A stretch of DNA of 11,090 nt, from positions 1 through 11,090 of the forward strand of contig CAMYPV010000042.1 of NCBI GenBank assembly GCA_947293975.1. Direction: 5' to 3'. Below the pieces are notes generated by a model. That model made no database searches. It was given only the letters and a program-made list of their open reading frames with translations, and was not told the origin of the DNA. The position numbers and the translations under genes are program-made. Position 1 is the stretch's first letter. Each line of letters begins with the position of its first letter. This document shows, piece by piece, positions 1 to 6,846 of this stretch. The DNA comes from an uncultured Ezakiella sp. GTDB lineage: Bacteria; Bacillota; Clostridia; Tissierellales; Peptoniphilaceae.

Positions 1-1
1 A

Positions 2-3000
2 ACTTATTTATTAAAGGGAGATAAGTTAATCACTTACACAAGTGAACACGATGTTTACGATGGTTATGTTACTAATAAAGATGGTGAAGCTGACACAGAA
101 GTAACACCAACTTACGAAGGGAATCAAGTTACCATCGAAAAAAATGGTGAAACATCATATGGCGGAACTATAGTTAAAGATGCTATCTATGACAAAAATG
201 GCAAAATCTTTAAAGAAAATGGTTATACTGGAAAAGGTGGAGAAGTTCTTATTGACGCTGATGGTAAGAAAGCTACCATCGTTCAATATGATCCAAAAAA
301 TGTTATAGAAGATGAAAAAACTGGTGTAAAGATTGTTACAGTTGGAGATAAAATTTACCATATCGTTAAAAATCCAGTATTTAATAAAGATGGATACATC
401 ATTGACGGACTTGAATACAAAAAAGGTCTATCACTTATTGACAAGTTCGGTAAGAAGATGAACATTGAGGTTACTGAAAATGCTGGCAAATACACTTTTA
501 CTAGAAAAGTGAAGAAAGGCGACAAAGAAGAATCTGAGACAAAGTCCAACGGCAAAGATGGCGACAGAACTATAAATGTTGATAATAAAACTGATGAACA
601 AATTTTAGTTAACAATAAAAATAAAGTTGTTAAAAATGACGAAGTGAATAACGTAAAGCCTTATGAAATTGTAGGACCTAAGTACTATTACGATGGAAAA
701 AAATTTGTTGAAGCACATTATAAAACTATTTATCTTAACAAGACAATTCAAAACACTTATAATGATGGTAAAAAAGATATTGTGATTGATGGTAAAAATA
801 TTTATCAAGGAAGCCTAAATCCAAATGACTACTACAGTGTTAATGATAAAGTCTATGTAAAGAAAGGCGATATTTATATTTCAGCTAAAGCTGACGAATC
901 AAGTGATATACTAACAGAAAAAACAATTGCAAAAATCGTTCAAACATTAGGTAATATTGAAAAAGTTACTGATGAAGTAGATATCTTTAGTGCTATTCAA
1001 AACGCGAAATTTGCTCTAAGATTCCCAGGATTCTTAGCTGGTAAAAACATTGTTTATAATCTTCATGCTGAAGTTATGGCAACTTATAAGGATCCAAAAC
1101 AAAGTAATGAAGGCGAATTTGAAGATAAGTCAATCTTTAAAAACAAAGTTAAGACAATTGATAAGTACTTTACACTAAAGAATGAAAATATCGTATCGAC
1201 TAAATTTAATAAAAAGGGTCCAGAGGTTTTGAAAGCAGATCCAAAGGTTAATCTTCATTTCTTTAATATTTTCTACAGAAATGCAGGCGATAGAGACAGA
1301 GATAAAATTATCGCTGATTTATTAAATGTAGAAGATGAAGTTAATAAAGCTGAAAAAGCTTTCAACGAAGCTACAAGTGAAGCTGATAAAAAAGATAAGA
1401 AAAAAACTTATGAAAATCTTAAAAAAGATAATAAGGAAAAACTTGAGCTTTTGGCTAAATTTAAAAATGAGTTAAATAGACTAAAAGATGGCGCTAAATT
1501 TGCTTTGACAAATGATAAGAGATTAGCTATCACAGATAAAGAAGGAAATGCTATTGATATTGATCGTTCAATCCTTTGGGAGCTAAGCTTCAAAAATGAT
1601 GAAGGAGCATTGTTCCCAGACAATAAAGACTCTGAAATCGTTATCGAAGACCACAACATGGACAACAGATTAGTTTATGATGAGATCATAGTTAATGATA
1701 CAGAGGAAAAATGGAATGGATATAAAAAGGCTTATGAAGATGCTCAAAAAGCTTATGAAGATGCTAAGAAAGTTTTTGACAATGCAGATCAAGCAGGAAA
1801 AGAAGCAGCAAAGATAAAATTAGATAAAGCAAAAACTGCTTTAGATAATGCTAAATTCGAAGGCAAGAAGGAATATTTCTTCTTAGATCAAATCAAAGAC
1901 ATTCGTTTTGGTGTTAATCCAAACTTTGTTGAAGGGCGTTTCGTTCCGCTCGGAGATAATTTTAAACTAACTGGTGAACAAATTATCAAAGAACTTGGCG
2001 ATAATAATGAAACTACAATAAAAATAAATGGTATTGAGTTTAAAATCACTCGCGATAAAGCCAAGGGACAAGTAAGAATTAAAGTTATGGATGCTTTTTA
2101 TAAGAAAAATAATTCTTATAACAAAGATGATGAGAATAATAACTACAAATTCTATAGTCCTGCACAAAAAGAATATCAAGATAAGATGAACACAGTTATA
2201 AACGGCGCAGATGATCTAAATGCAAGTTCTACAACTAAGCTAAAAAATTCATTTAAAGACTTAATTAAAGAGCTTCATACAACAGAAACTAATTGTTATG
2301 GAATCTTAACAAAGAAGTTTGAAGAACTAATGACTGAAGTTGACAAAATTAGTGATGATACAGAAAAAGCTAATAAGCTTAATGAGATTAAAAAGACTTT
2401 ATCTGATGAGATTAAAAAGCTTGAATTAAAATATCTTGACACAAATAAAGGCGCTTACAAGAATGATGATATGCGTTTTAACTCAATACGCATTGGTCTA
2501 AAGCCAGGCATAACTATTGGCGGACCACTATCTCCACTAAATTCTAGAAAAATTGGCATCACATCAGTTATTGTTCCTGAACTTGATATACCTTATACAG
2601 ATGAATATGGAAGCTTGCTTACAAATAAAGATATGTATGTAAAGCAAGAGATTGAAAATATTTTAAATAACGGTATCGATCAAGGAGAAGGAAAGGCAAA
2701 ATTAACTTTTGACAGAAATAATTGGTTTAAGTCAGAAGAAAGCTTCGGAAAAGTCATGGAAGAAGCTTATAGGATAGTTAATGATAAGATTGAAAGAAAA
2801 GAAATCGAGATCAAAGAACTTGTAACAATCGATAAAAATAAAAAGAAAGTCGGCATGGAAAAGTACACTGTTGTTAAAGGCAGTGACCTTGATTACAAGG
2901 ACTTAGCTGTTAACAATCAAAGCCTTAAAAATCATAATGGCTTTGCTATCAATCCATGGTATATCGGCGAAGGCGATAAGCATGAATCAATTAAACAAAG

Positions 3001-5422
3001 ATTTACTAAACAATTTGGTACAGGTAAATTCGAAAGCAAAGATGAATACAAAACGCTTCAAGATAAGGCAATCGACATCGCTGCATACTATATGTCAAAG
3101 CAAGGCTACGATAGAAGCAGATTTGCTAACAAGGCAAATTATAAGCTTGACAAAGACGATGCTAAGGAAGGTCTATTCCCAAGTGTAAAGGATTGGAAGA
3201 GAAAGAACTGCTACCCAGGCATTGGCTTCTGTATCGAAGAAGCAGGAAAAGATTTATTACCAGGTTCAGATCAAGAAGAAGGCAAATTTGGTGCTTTATT
3301 TAGCACAGAAGATTTCTTCGAATTATCTTATGACTCAACTAATAAAGGTCCTGACGAGGAACATCCTCATACTGATAAATCATCTAAAAAAGATCCAATT
3401 GACATTTCAGATGAGAAAGAAAAAGAAATTGATTTTACCATCGACGTAACAGTCGATAAGATGACTAAAGAGCAAAGAGAAATTGCTGATGCTTTGAAAC
3501 CTAAGAAGGACGAGAGCGAAATGACTCCGGAAGAAAAAGCCAAAGCAAAAGCTGATAAAGAAAGAAAAGAAATTGAGGATAAAAACTTTAAAGACAATGG
3601 TTACTATGAATACAAAAATTCATTGATAATCGACTTTTTACCTGAAGTTTTCAAATTAAAAGAAGGAACAACAAAATTAATATTCACAGCAGATAGTAAG
3701 AAGCTAATGGCAAATGGAGCTAATAATGAATTTGAAAATGATAAAAAGTTCAATGATTGGAAATCAAAAATTGAATACTTCCACACAGATGATATATTAG
3801 CTTATGCAAAAACTCTTGGAGAAAATGATCCGAGAAAAGCTGTTTTGGATAAGGCGATAGCTGAAGCAAAGGCAAGTGGCAAGATAAAAGACGGACAAAA
3901 AGTACAAGCAGTTCTTGCTTGGCTTCCTAATTTTGAAGCGCCACATGGCTCAACAGGTCAATTTAAATTTGAACTTAAAAACTTAGTCGTAGACAAAAAG
4001 AAGTTTAAAGACTTTAACGACGGTGTATATGGTACAAATTACACAAATCATGCAGCTTTTGGCGACAATGCTAAGTTCTACTTTGGCGATACTACTGTAA
4101 ATATCTATAAGGATAAGCACGGTAAAGTCAATAAATATCTACAACTTTTAGATGAAAAAAATAATATCATTGATGAAGAGAAAGCTGGCGGATGGTTTAA
4201 AGGTAATGCTGAACTTAAATTTGGCGACAAGTTTAACTACAGAATCGAATACAAGAACGATAATAACATTGTTCAAGTACCTGGCGAAGCTCATAAAGAG
4301 TCAGAAATAAATATCAAAGACATCTTTGCTGATGTAAAAGTTGGCGGATTAAGACCAGTGTTGAGAGATTATATCACAAGCGATCTTGATAAAGATAAGT
4401 ATGAAGTTATTTACAAGATTGGTGATACTAAGTACACTGAAGCTAGTCTTAAGGCTGCGATAGAAGCAAATGAGGTTAAAATGTCAGATGTAACGAGCGT
4501 TATCTTAAAAGGAAGTTTTGATAATGGTGCTATTAAATATTTTGACATACCAATGATGATTCCAGAACTTGATGCAAAGATTAAGGATGGTAAAGTTTTC
4601 TATATTGGTACAGATGGCAAGGAACATGAGCTTGGAGATGCTGATAAGTTCTTTAATTTAAAGGGCTTATTGGATCCAAATAAAGATTTGGCATTTGAAA
4701 ACAAGGTTGAAGAATCAAACACTGTTACTGTATATCTTAAAAAGAATCGTTTCATTAGACTATTCAAAGAGTTCTTTGATGCTAACGGTGAAGAGATCAA
4801 GAAGAATAGACCTGAGATGACTTTTGACATCTATCAATATCAAACTGATAAAGATGGCAAACCTATTAAGGATGCAAATGGTAATATTATAAAGGTAAAA
4901 GTTCTTGATAAAGATGGCAAGCCATTACAACTTGTTGTTAATGAAAAGAATAATTTTACTGATATGAAGAGCAATTTACCATTATTCAATAAGACAATAA
5001 CAGTTGATAAAGATGGTAATGTTACTGAGACGGTTACAAATTATAAGTACGAACTTGTTGAAAACGATGCGAGCGGATACAATGTTAAGTTTGAAATTCT
5101 CGACAACGGTAAAGATCAGTTAGGTTTTGTGCTTAAGGCAAAGAATACTGAAAAGCCTGAGAAACCTGGCAATCCACCAGAAAATCCACCGCACAATCCA
5201 CCGGAAGAACCAAAAAATCCACCGGAAGAGCCAAACACTCCACCGGACAAGCCTAACGAACCACCAACCCCAGAGGTTCCTGAAACCCCAGAAGAACCAA
5301 ATGGTGGCGGAAAAATTAATATTCCAAAGACAGGCGTGCGTGAAAACGTTGTGACATTATGGATGAGTGGATTACTCTTGTTAGCACTTGTGCTTATGAG
5401 AAGAAAATTATTCAAAAAATAA
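2..5422 (+). CDS. Large cell-wall-anchored surface protein (IPKTG), 5' end outside window
   Basis: The frame is open from base 2 to the TAA at 5420-5422 (1806 codons before the stop), so the ATG at 458 is internal and the true start with its signal peptide lies upstream. The protein is very rich in Lys, Asp, Glu and Asn. In order it shows: short beta-type segments with recurring DGK/KNGK turns (2-900); helical, coiled-coil-like stretches near 1325-1490, 1706-1880 and 2156-2450; a long stretch I do not recognise (2450-3350); an acidic/basic charged linker (3350-3600); further beta-rich sequence; an Ig-like stretch (about 4211-4582); a Cna-B-like domain (4718-5149); a proline-rich region (5153-5299); and IPKTG, a hydrophobic segment and an RRKLFKK tail. 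Family knowledge: this C-terminal order marks sortase-anchored Gram-positive surface proteins, often adhesins. The ligand cannot be told from sequence. A sortase gene follows after a terminator. Surface anchoring is secure; adhesin function is inferred. Confidence 0.93.
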   Translation, partial: TYLLKGDKLITYTSEHDVYDGYVTNKDGEADTEVTPTYEGNQVTIEKNGETSYGGTIVKDAIYDKNGKIFKENGYTGKGGEVLIDADGKKATIVQYDPKNVIEDEKTGVKIVTVGDKIYHIVKNPVFNKDGYIIDGLEYKKGLSLIDKFGKKMNIEVTENAGKYTFTRKVKKGDKEESETKSNGKDGDRTINVDNKTDEQILVNNKNKVVKNDEVNNVKPYEIVGPKYYYDGKKFVEAHYKTIYLNKTIQNTYNDGKKDIVIDGKNIYQGSLNPNDYYSVNDKVYVKKGDIYISAKADESSDILTEKTIAKIVQTLGNIEKVTDEVDIFSAIQNAKFALRFPGFLAGKNIVYNLHAEVMATYKDPKQSNEGEFEDKSIFKNKVKTIDKYFTLKNENIVSTKFNKKGPEVLKADPKVNLHFFNIFYRNAGDRDRDKIIADLLNVEDEVNKAEKAFNEATSEADKKDKKKTYENLKKDNKEKLELLAKFKNELNRLKDGAKFALTNDKRLAITDKEGNAIDIDRSILWELSFKNDEGALFPDNKDSEIVIEDHNMDNRLVYDEIIVNDTEEKWNGYKKAYEDAQKAYEDAKKVFDNADQAGKEAAKIKLDKAKTALDNAKFEGKKEYFFLDQIKDIRFGVNPNFVEGRFVPLGDNFKLTGEQIIKELGDNNETTIKINGIEFKITRDKAKGQVRIKVMDAFYKKNNSYNKDDENNNYKFYSPAQKEYQDKMNTVINGADDLNASSTTKLKNSFKDLIKELHTTETNCYGILTKKFEELMTEVDKISDDTEKANKLNEIKKTLSDEIKKLELKYLDTNKGAYKNDDMRFNSIRIGLKPGITIGGPLSPLNSRKIGITSVIVPELDIPYTDEYGSLLTNKDMYVKQEIENILNNGIDQGEGKAKLTFDRNNWFKSEESFGKVMEEAYRIVNDKIERKEIEIKELVTIDKNKKKVGMEKYTVVKGSDLDYKDLAVNNQSLKNHNGFAINPWYIGEGDKHESIKQRFTKQFGTGKFESKDEYKTLQDKAIDIAAYYMSKQGYDRSRFANKANYKLDKDDAKEGLFPSVKDWKRKNCYPGIGFCIEEAGKDLLPGSDQEEGKFGALFSTEDFFELSYDSTNKGPDEEHPHTDKSSKKDPIDISDEKEKEIDFTIDVTVDKMTKEQREIADALKPKKDESEMTPEEKAKAKADKERKEIEDKNFKDNGYYEYKNSLIIDFLPEVFKLKEGTTKLIFTADSKKLMANGANNEFENDKKFNDWKSKIEYFHTDDILAYAKTLGENDPRKAVLDKAIAEAKASGKIKDGQKVQAVLAWLPNFEAPHGSTGQFKFELKNLVVDKKKFKDFNDGVYGTNYTNHAAFGDNAKFYFGDTTVNIYKDKHGKVNKYLQLLDEKNNIIDEEKAGGWFKGNAELKFGDKFNYRIEYKNDNNIVQVPGEAHKESEINIKDIFADVKVGGLRPVLRDYITSDLDKDKYEVIYKIGDTKYTEASLKAAIEANEVKMSDVTSVILKGSFDNGAIKYFDIPMMIPELDAKIKDGKVFYIGTDGKEHELGDADKFFNLKGLLDPNKDLAFENKVEESNTVTVYLKKNRFIRLFKEFFDANGEEIKKNRPEMTFDIYQYQTDKDGKPIKDANGNIIKVKVLDKDGKPLQLVVNEKNNFTDMKSNLPLFNKTITVDKDGNVTETVTNYKYELVENDASGYNVKFEILDNGKDQLGFVLKAKNTEKPEKPGNPPENPPHNPPEEPKNPPEEPNTPPDKPNEPPTPEVPETPEEPNGGGKINIPKTGVRENVVTLWMSGLLLLALVLMRRKLFKK
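1730..1771 (+). repeat. Tandem 21-bp repeat coding two AYEDA(Q/K)K heptads
   Basis: Two adjacent 21-bp units (1730-1750 and 1751-1771) differ at only a few bases and encode AYEDAQK then AYEDAKK. They lie inside an Ala/Lys/Glu-rich helical stretch of the surface protein (about 1706-1880). Seven-residue spacing fits a coiled-coil rod and suggests a local duplication. Confidence 0.7.
4718..5149 (+). other. Cna-B-like domain of the surface protein
   Basis: The segment opens with a strand reading NTVTVYLKKN. It contains FDIYQYQ, then NNFTDMKSNLPLF, YKYELVEN and an SGYNV-type turn, and closes with FVLKAKNTE. This order matches the Cna protein B-type (prealbumin-like) fold, in which a first-strand Lys and a last-strand Asn (here the Asn at 5144-5146) usually form an isopeptide bond helped by an acidic residue in the middle. 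An insert rich in DKDGKP-type turns lies in the middle, and a 15-bp direct repeat (4846-4860 and 4906-4920) falls within it. The assignment is by eye. The isopeptide bond is inferred. Confidence 0.6.
5153..5299 (+). repeat. Proline-rich wall-spanning repeats of the surface protein
   Basis: Degenerate repeats of NPPE, EEPK and NTPP type are encoded by recurring AATCCACCGGAAGA-like DNA units, clearest at 5170-5250. Together with the following Gly-Gly-Gly they link the folded domains to the sorting signal. In wall-anchored proteins such regions cross the peptidoglycan. The antisense reading of this DNA gives a Gly/Ser-rich spurious frame. Confidence 0.85.
5321..5419 (+). other. IPKTG cell-wall sorting signal
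   Basis: IPKTG is encoded at 5321-5335. A hydrophobic segment beginning VVTLWMSGLLLLALVLM follows (5348-5398), then a basic RRKLFKK tail, then the stop. This is the standard three-part signal: sortase cleaves between Thr and Gly and links Thr to the wall precursor. Ile in the first position is a common variant of LPXTG. Confidence 0.95.
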
Positions 5423-5447
5423 TTGATGACAATCACTTATTAATATG

Positions 5448-5465
5448 ATGCTTAAGATTGAGCAT
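5448..5465 (+). other. Small hairpin just before the terminator
   Basis: ATGCTTA (5448-5454) can pair with TGAGCAT (5459-5465) around a four-base loop, with one G-U pair. It lies five bases before the terminator stem. It could be a minor part of the 3' UTR structure; no function is claimed. Confidence 0.35.
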
Positions 5466-5469
5466 TTAC

Positions 5470-5501
5470 AAAAAAGGCTTGCAGTTTTGCAGGCCTTTTT
5501 T
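5470..5501 (+). terminator. Intrinsic terminator of the surface protein gene
   Basis: The arm at 5470-5483 (six A, GGC, TTGCA) pairs with 5488-5501 (TGCA, GGCC, six T) around the loop GTTT, with a single G-U pair in a 14-bp stem. The T run forms the 3' arm. It lies 48 bases after the stop and about 70 bases before the sortase start, so the sortase is probably expressed from its own promoter or by readthrough. The A/T arms could also let it work in reverse. Confidence 0.9.
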
Positions 5502-5560
5502 GATTTGCATTTAGTTTTTGCAAATGATAAAATAAATGCAGTTAAATCTATGTAATTATT

Positions 5561-5564
5561 GGAG
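5561..5564 (+). promoter_or_regulatory. Ribosome binding site that fixes the sortase start
   Basis: GGAG is followed after six bases (TTTGAT) by ATG at 5571. The in-frame TTG at 5559 overlaps this Shine-Dalgarno sequence and is therefore unlikely to be the start. Confidence 0.75.
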
Positions 5565-5570
5565 TTTGAT

Positions 5571-6275
5571 ATGAGAAAGTTTAAGTGGATATTAAATATT
5601 TTAATTATTGTGGTCGGTGTGTTTTTTGCGTATCAATTGTATTCATATTCAAAAACTAAATCCGATCAGAAAAAATCAATTGAGATTTATAATTTTATCG
5701 AAGACAAGGCTCTTGTGATTAAAAATGAAAACAAAGAGGAATCGATTGATTTTGATTATTTGAAATCTATTAATGCCGATATTTTTGCATGGATAAAATC
5801 AGAAGAGGGTAGCATTGATTATCCGGTTATGCATTGTAAGGATAATTACAAATATTTATACACCGCAGCAAATGGCGAGAGGAATGTTGCAGGTGGAATT
5901 TTTATGGATTATAGGAATGTGTCGATTGATGATCCGCTGGTTTTGATTTATGGGCATGAGATGAGCAACAGGACTATGTTTGGTTCGTTGTTTGATTATA
6001 AGAATTCGCCCACAAAAACTGGTTTTAATTTTTATGTTGAGGGCAAAAAATTTAAGACGCGTGCAGTTCTTGCTGGAATTATTTCGGGTGAAGAGTATAT
6101 AAATCCAAAAGATTATATGGATTTTGATAAACGCAAAAGTTTTTTTAATCTGATTAAGAAAAACGCAGTGTATGATGAGGGATATGAGCTTAAAGAGGAT
6201 GATAATATAATTGCACTTGTTACATGCACGTATGAGCGTAAGAATTCGCGTTTGGTTGTGGTGACGATACGATGA
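5571..6275 (+). CDS. srtB: Class B sortase
   Basis: This is a membrane-anchored cysteine transpeptidase that cleaves a sorting signal between Thr and Gly and joins the protein to the cell wall. The 234-residue product starts MRKFK, with an N-terminal membrane anchor at about residues 6-24. Next comes a linker and the sortase core. The typical class B entry motif INADIFAWIK...IDYPVM lies near 67-87. The catalytic His is in YGHEM (H129), the Cys in LVTCTYE (C219) and the Arg in NSRLVV (R227), all intact. The length is normal for class B. The ATG at 5571 is chosen for its GGAG site. A weak promoter candidate is TTGCAA at 5518 with TTAAAT at 5542. The gene directly upstream encodes an IPKTG protein, making that a plausible substrate, although class B enzymes classically use NPQTN-like signals. 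Class is confident; substrate is inferred. Confidence 0.92.
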   Translation: MRKFKWILNILIIVVGVFFAYQLYSYSKTKSDQKKSIEIYNFIEDKALVIKNENKEESIDFDYLKSINADIFAWIKSEEGSIDYPVMHCKDNYKYLYTAANGERNVAGGIFMDYRNVSIDDPLVLIYGHEMSNRTMFGSLFDYKNSPTKTGFNFYVEGKKFKTRAVLAGIISGEEYINPKDYMDFDKRKSFFNLIKKNAVYDEGYELKEDDNIIALVTCTYERKNSRLVVVTIR

Positions 6276-6336
6276 CAGTTGTTGAAGACGCGGTTTTGAT
6301 TCATGTTACGGCGTTTTAATATGTATTTTGGCAATA

Positions 6337-6379
6337 AAAAACACAATCCTTATCGTTTTGTGATAGGGATTGTGTTTTT
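6337..6379. terminator. Bidirectional terminator between sortase and EIIA genes
   Basis: An 18-base arm (6337-6354, five A then CACAATCC and TTATC) pairs with 6362-6379 around a seven-base loop, with one G-U pair. A runs flank one side and T runs the other, so each strand gives a stem followed by U residues. It ends two bases beyond the EIIA stop codon and serves both convergent transcripts. The 61 bases between the sortase stop and this stem show nothing else. Confidence 0.9.
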
Positions 6380-6381
6380 GT

Positions 6382-6846
6382 TTACTTTAATTCCATTACA
6401 ATGGTTTCGCCTTTAATTGCGTGCGTTAAATTTTTGTGAATTGTTTTTCCGCCATCATTTACAATTATTAGTGGCGTTTCGATTGGTTTTCCAAGTGATT
6501 TGATTAAGTCAAGGTCGGCAATTATTAATGGGTCGCCTTTTTTTACCTGATCACCAACTTTTGCAATCTTTTGAAAGCCCTGTCCATTTAATTCAACTGT
6601 GTCTAATCCAATGTGAATTAAAATTTCTATATCGCCAGATTTTAGTCCTACGGCGTGGCCTGTGTCAAAAATTTGTGTTACTTCTGCATCAATCGGTGCA
6701 ACAACTTCTCCGTCTGTTGGGATTATTGTTACGCCGTCGCCAACCATTTTTCCTGAGAAGACTTGGTCGCTTGTTTTTGTTATGTCGACAACGTCTCCTG
6801 TCATTGGGCTTGCGATTTCGATTTTCTTTTTAAATAGTCCAAACAT
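6382..6846 (-). CDS. PTS EIIA component, glucose/GlcNAc family (Crr-like)
   Basis: This cytoplasmic phosphocarrier receives phosphate from HPr and passes it to EIIB. The 154-residue product is a single EIIA domain of the glucose family. ASPMTGDVV lies near residue 12, GDGVTIIPTDGEVVAPIDA near 37-54, the first active-site His in FDTGHAVGL (H64) and the phosphorylated His in ILIHIGLDTVEL (H78). The C-terminal half has KVGDQVKKGDPLI. Its ATG shares one base with the stop of the permease gene (TAATG) and no close Shine-Dalgarno is seen (only GGAG 14 bases upstream), so translational coupling is likely. In E. coli NagE this domain is fused to the permease; here it is separate, so it could also serve other EIICB proteins. 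A general Crr-like role cannot be excluded. Confidence 0.93.
   Translation of the reverse strand: MFGLFKKKIEIASPMTGDVVDITKTSDQVFSGKMVGDGVTIIPTDGEVVAPIDAEVTQIFDTGHAVGLKSGDIEILIHIGLDTVELNGQGFQKIAKVGDQVKKGDPLIIADLDLIKSLGKPIETPLIIVNDGGKTIHKNLTHAIKGETIVMELK

Noticed and set aside
458..5422. ATG at 458 as the start of the surface protein
   Set aside because: The same frame is open back to base 2 with the same composition, no stop and no ribosome binding site at 458, and no signal peptide follows the ATG.
5116..5436. Gly/Ser-rich 106-residue frame on the minus strand
   Set aside because: It is the antisense reading of the proline-rich repeats and crosses the sorting signal; no ribosome binding site or family match.
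5423..5558. Small gene between the surface protein and sortase
   Set aside because: The 136 bases hold a small hairpin, a terminator and a weak promoter candidate, with no frame having a start and ribosome binding site.
5559..5570. TTG start four codons upstream for the sortase
   Set aside because: It overlaps the GGAG site that is correctly spaced for ATG 5571.
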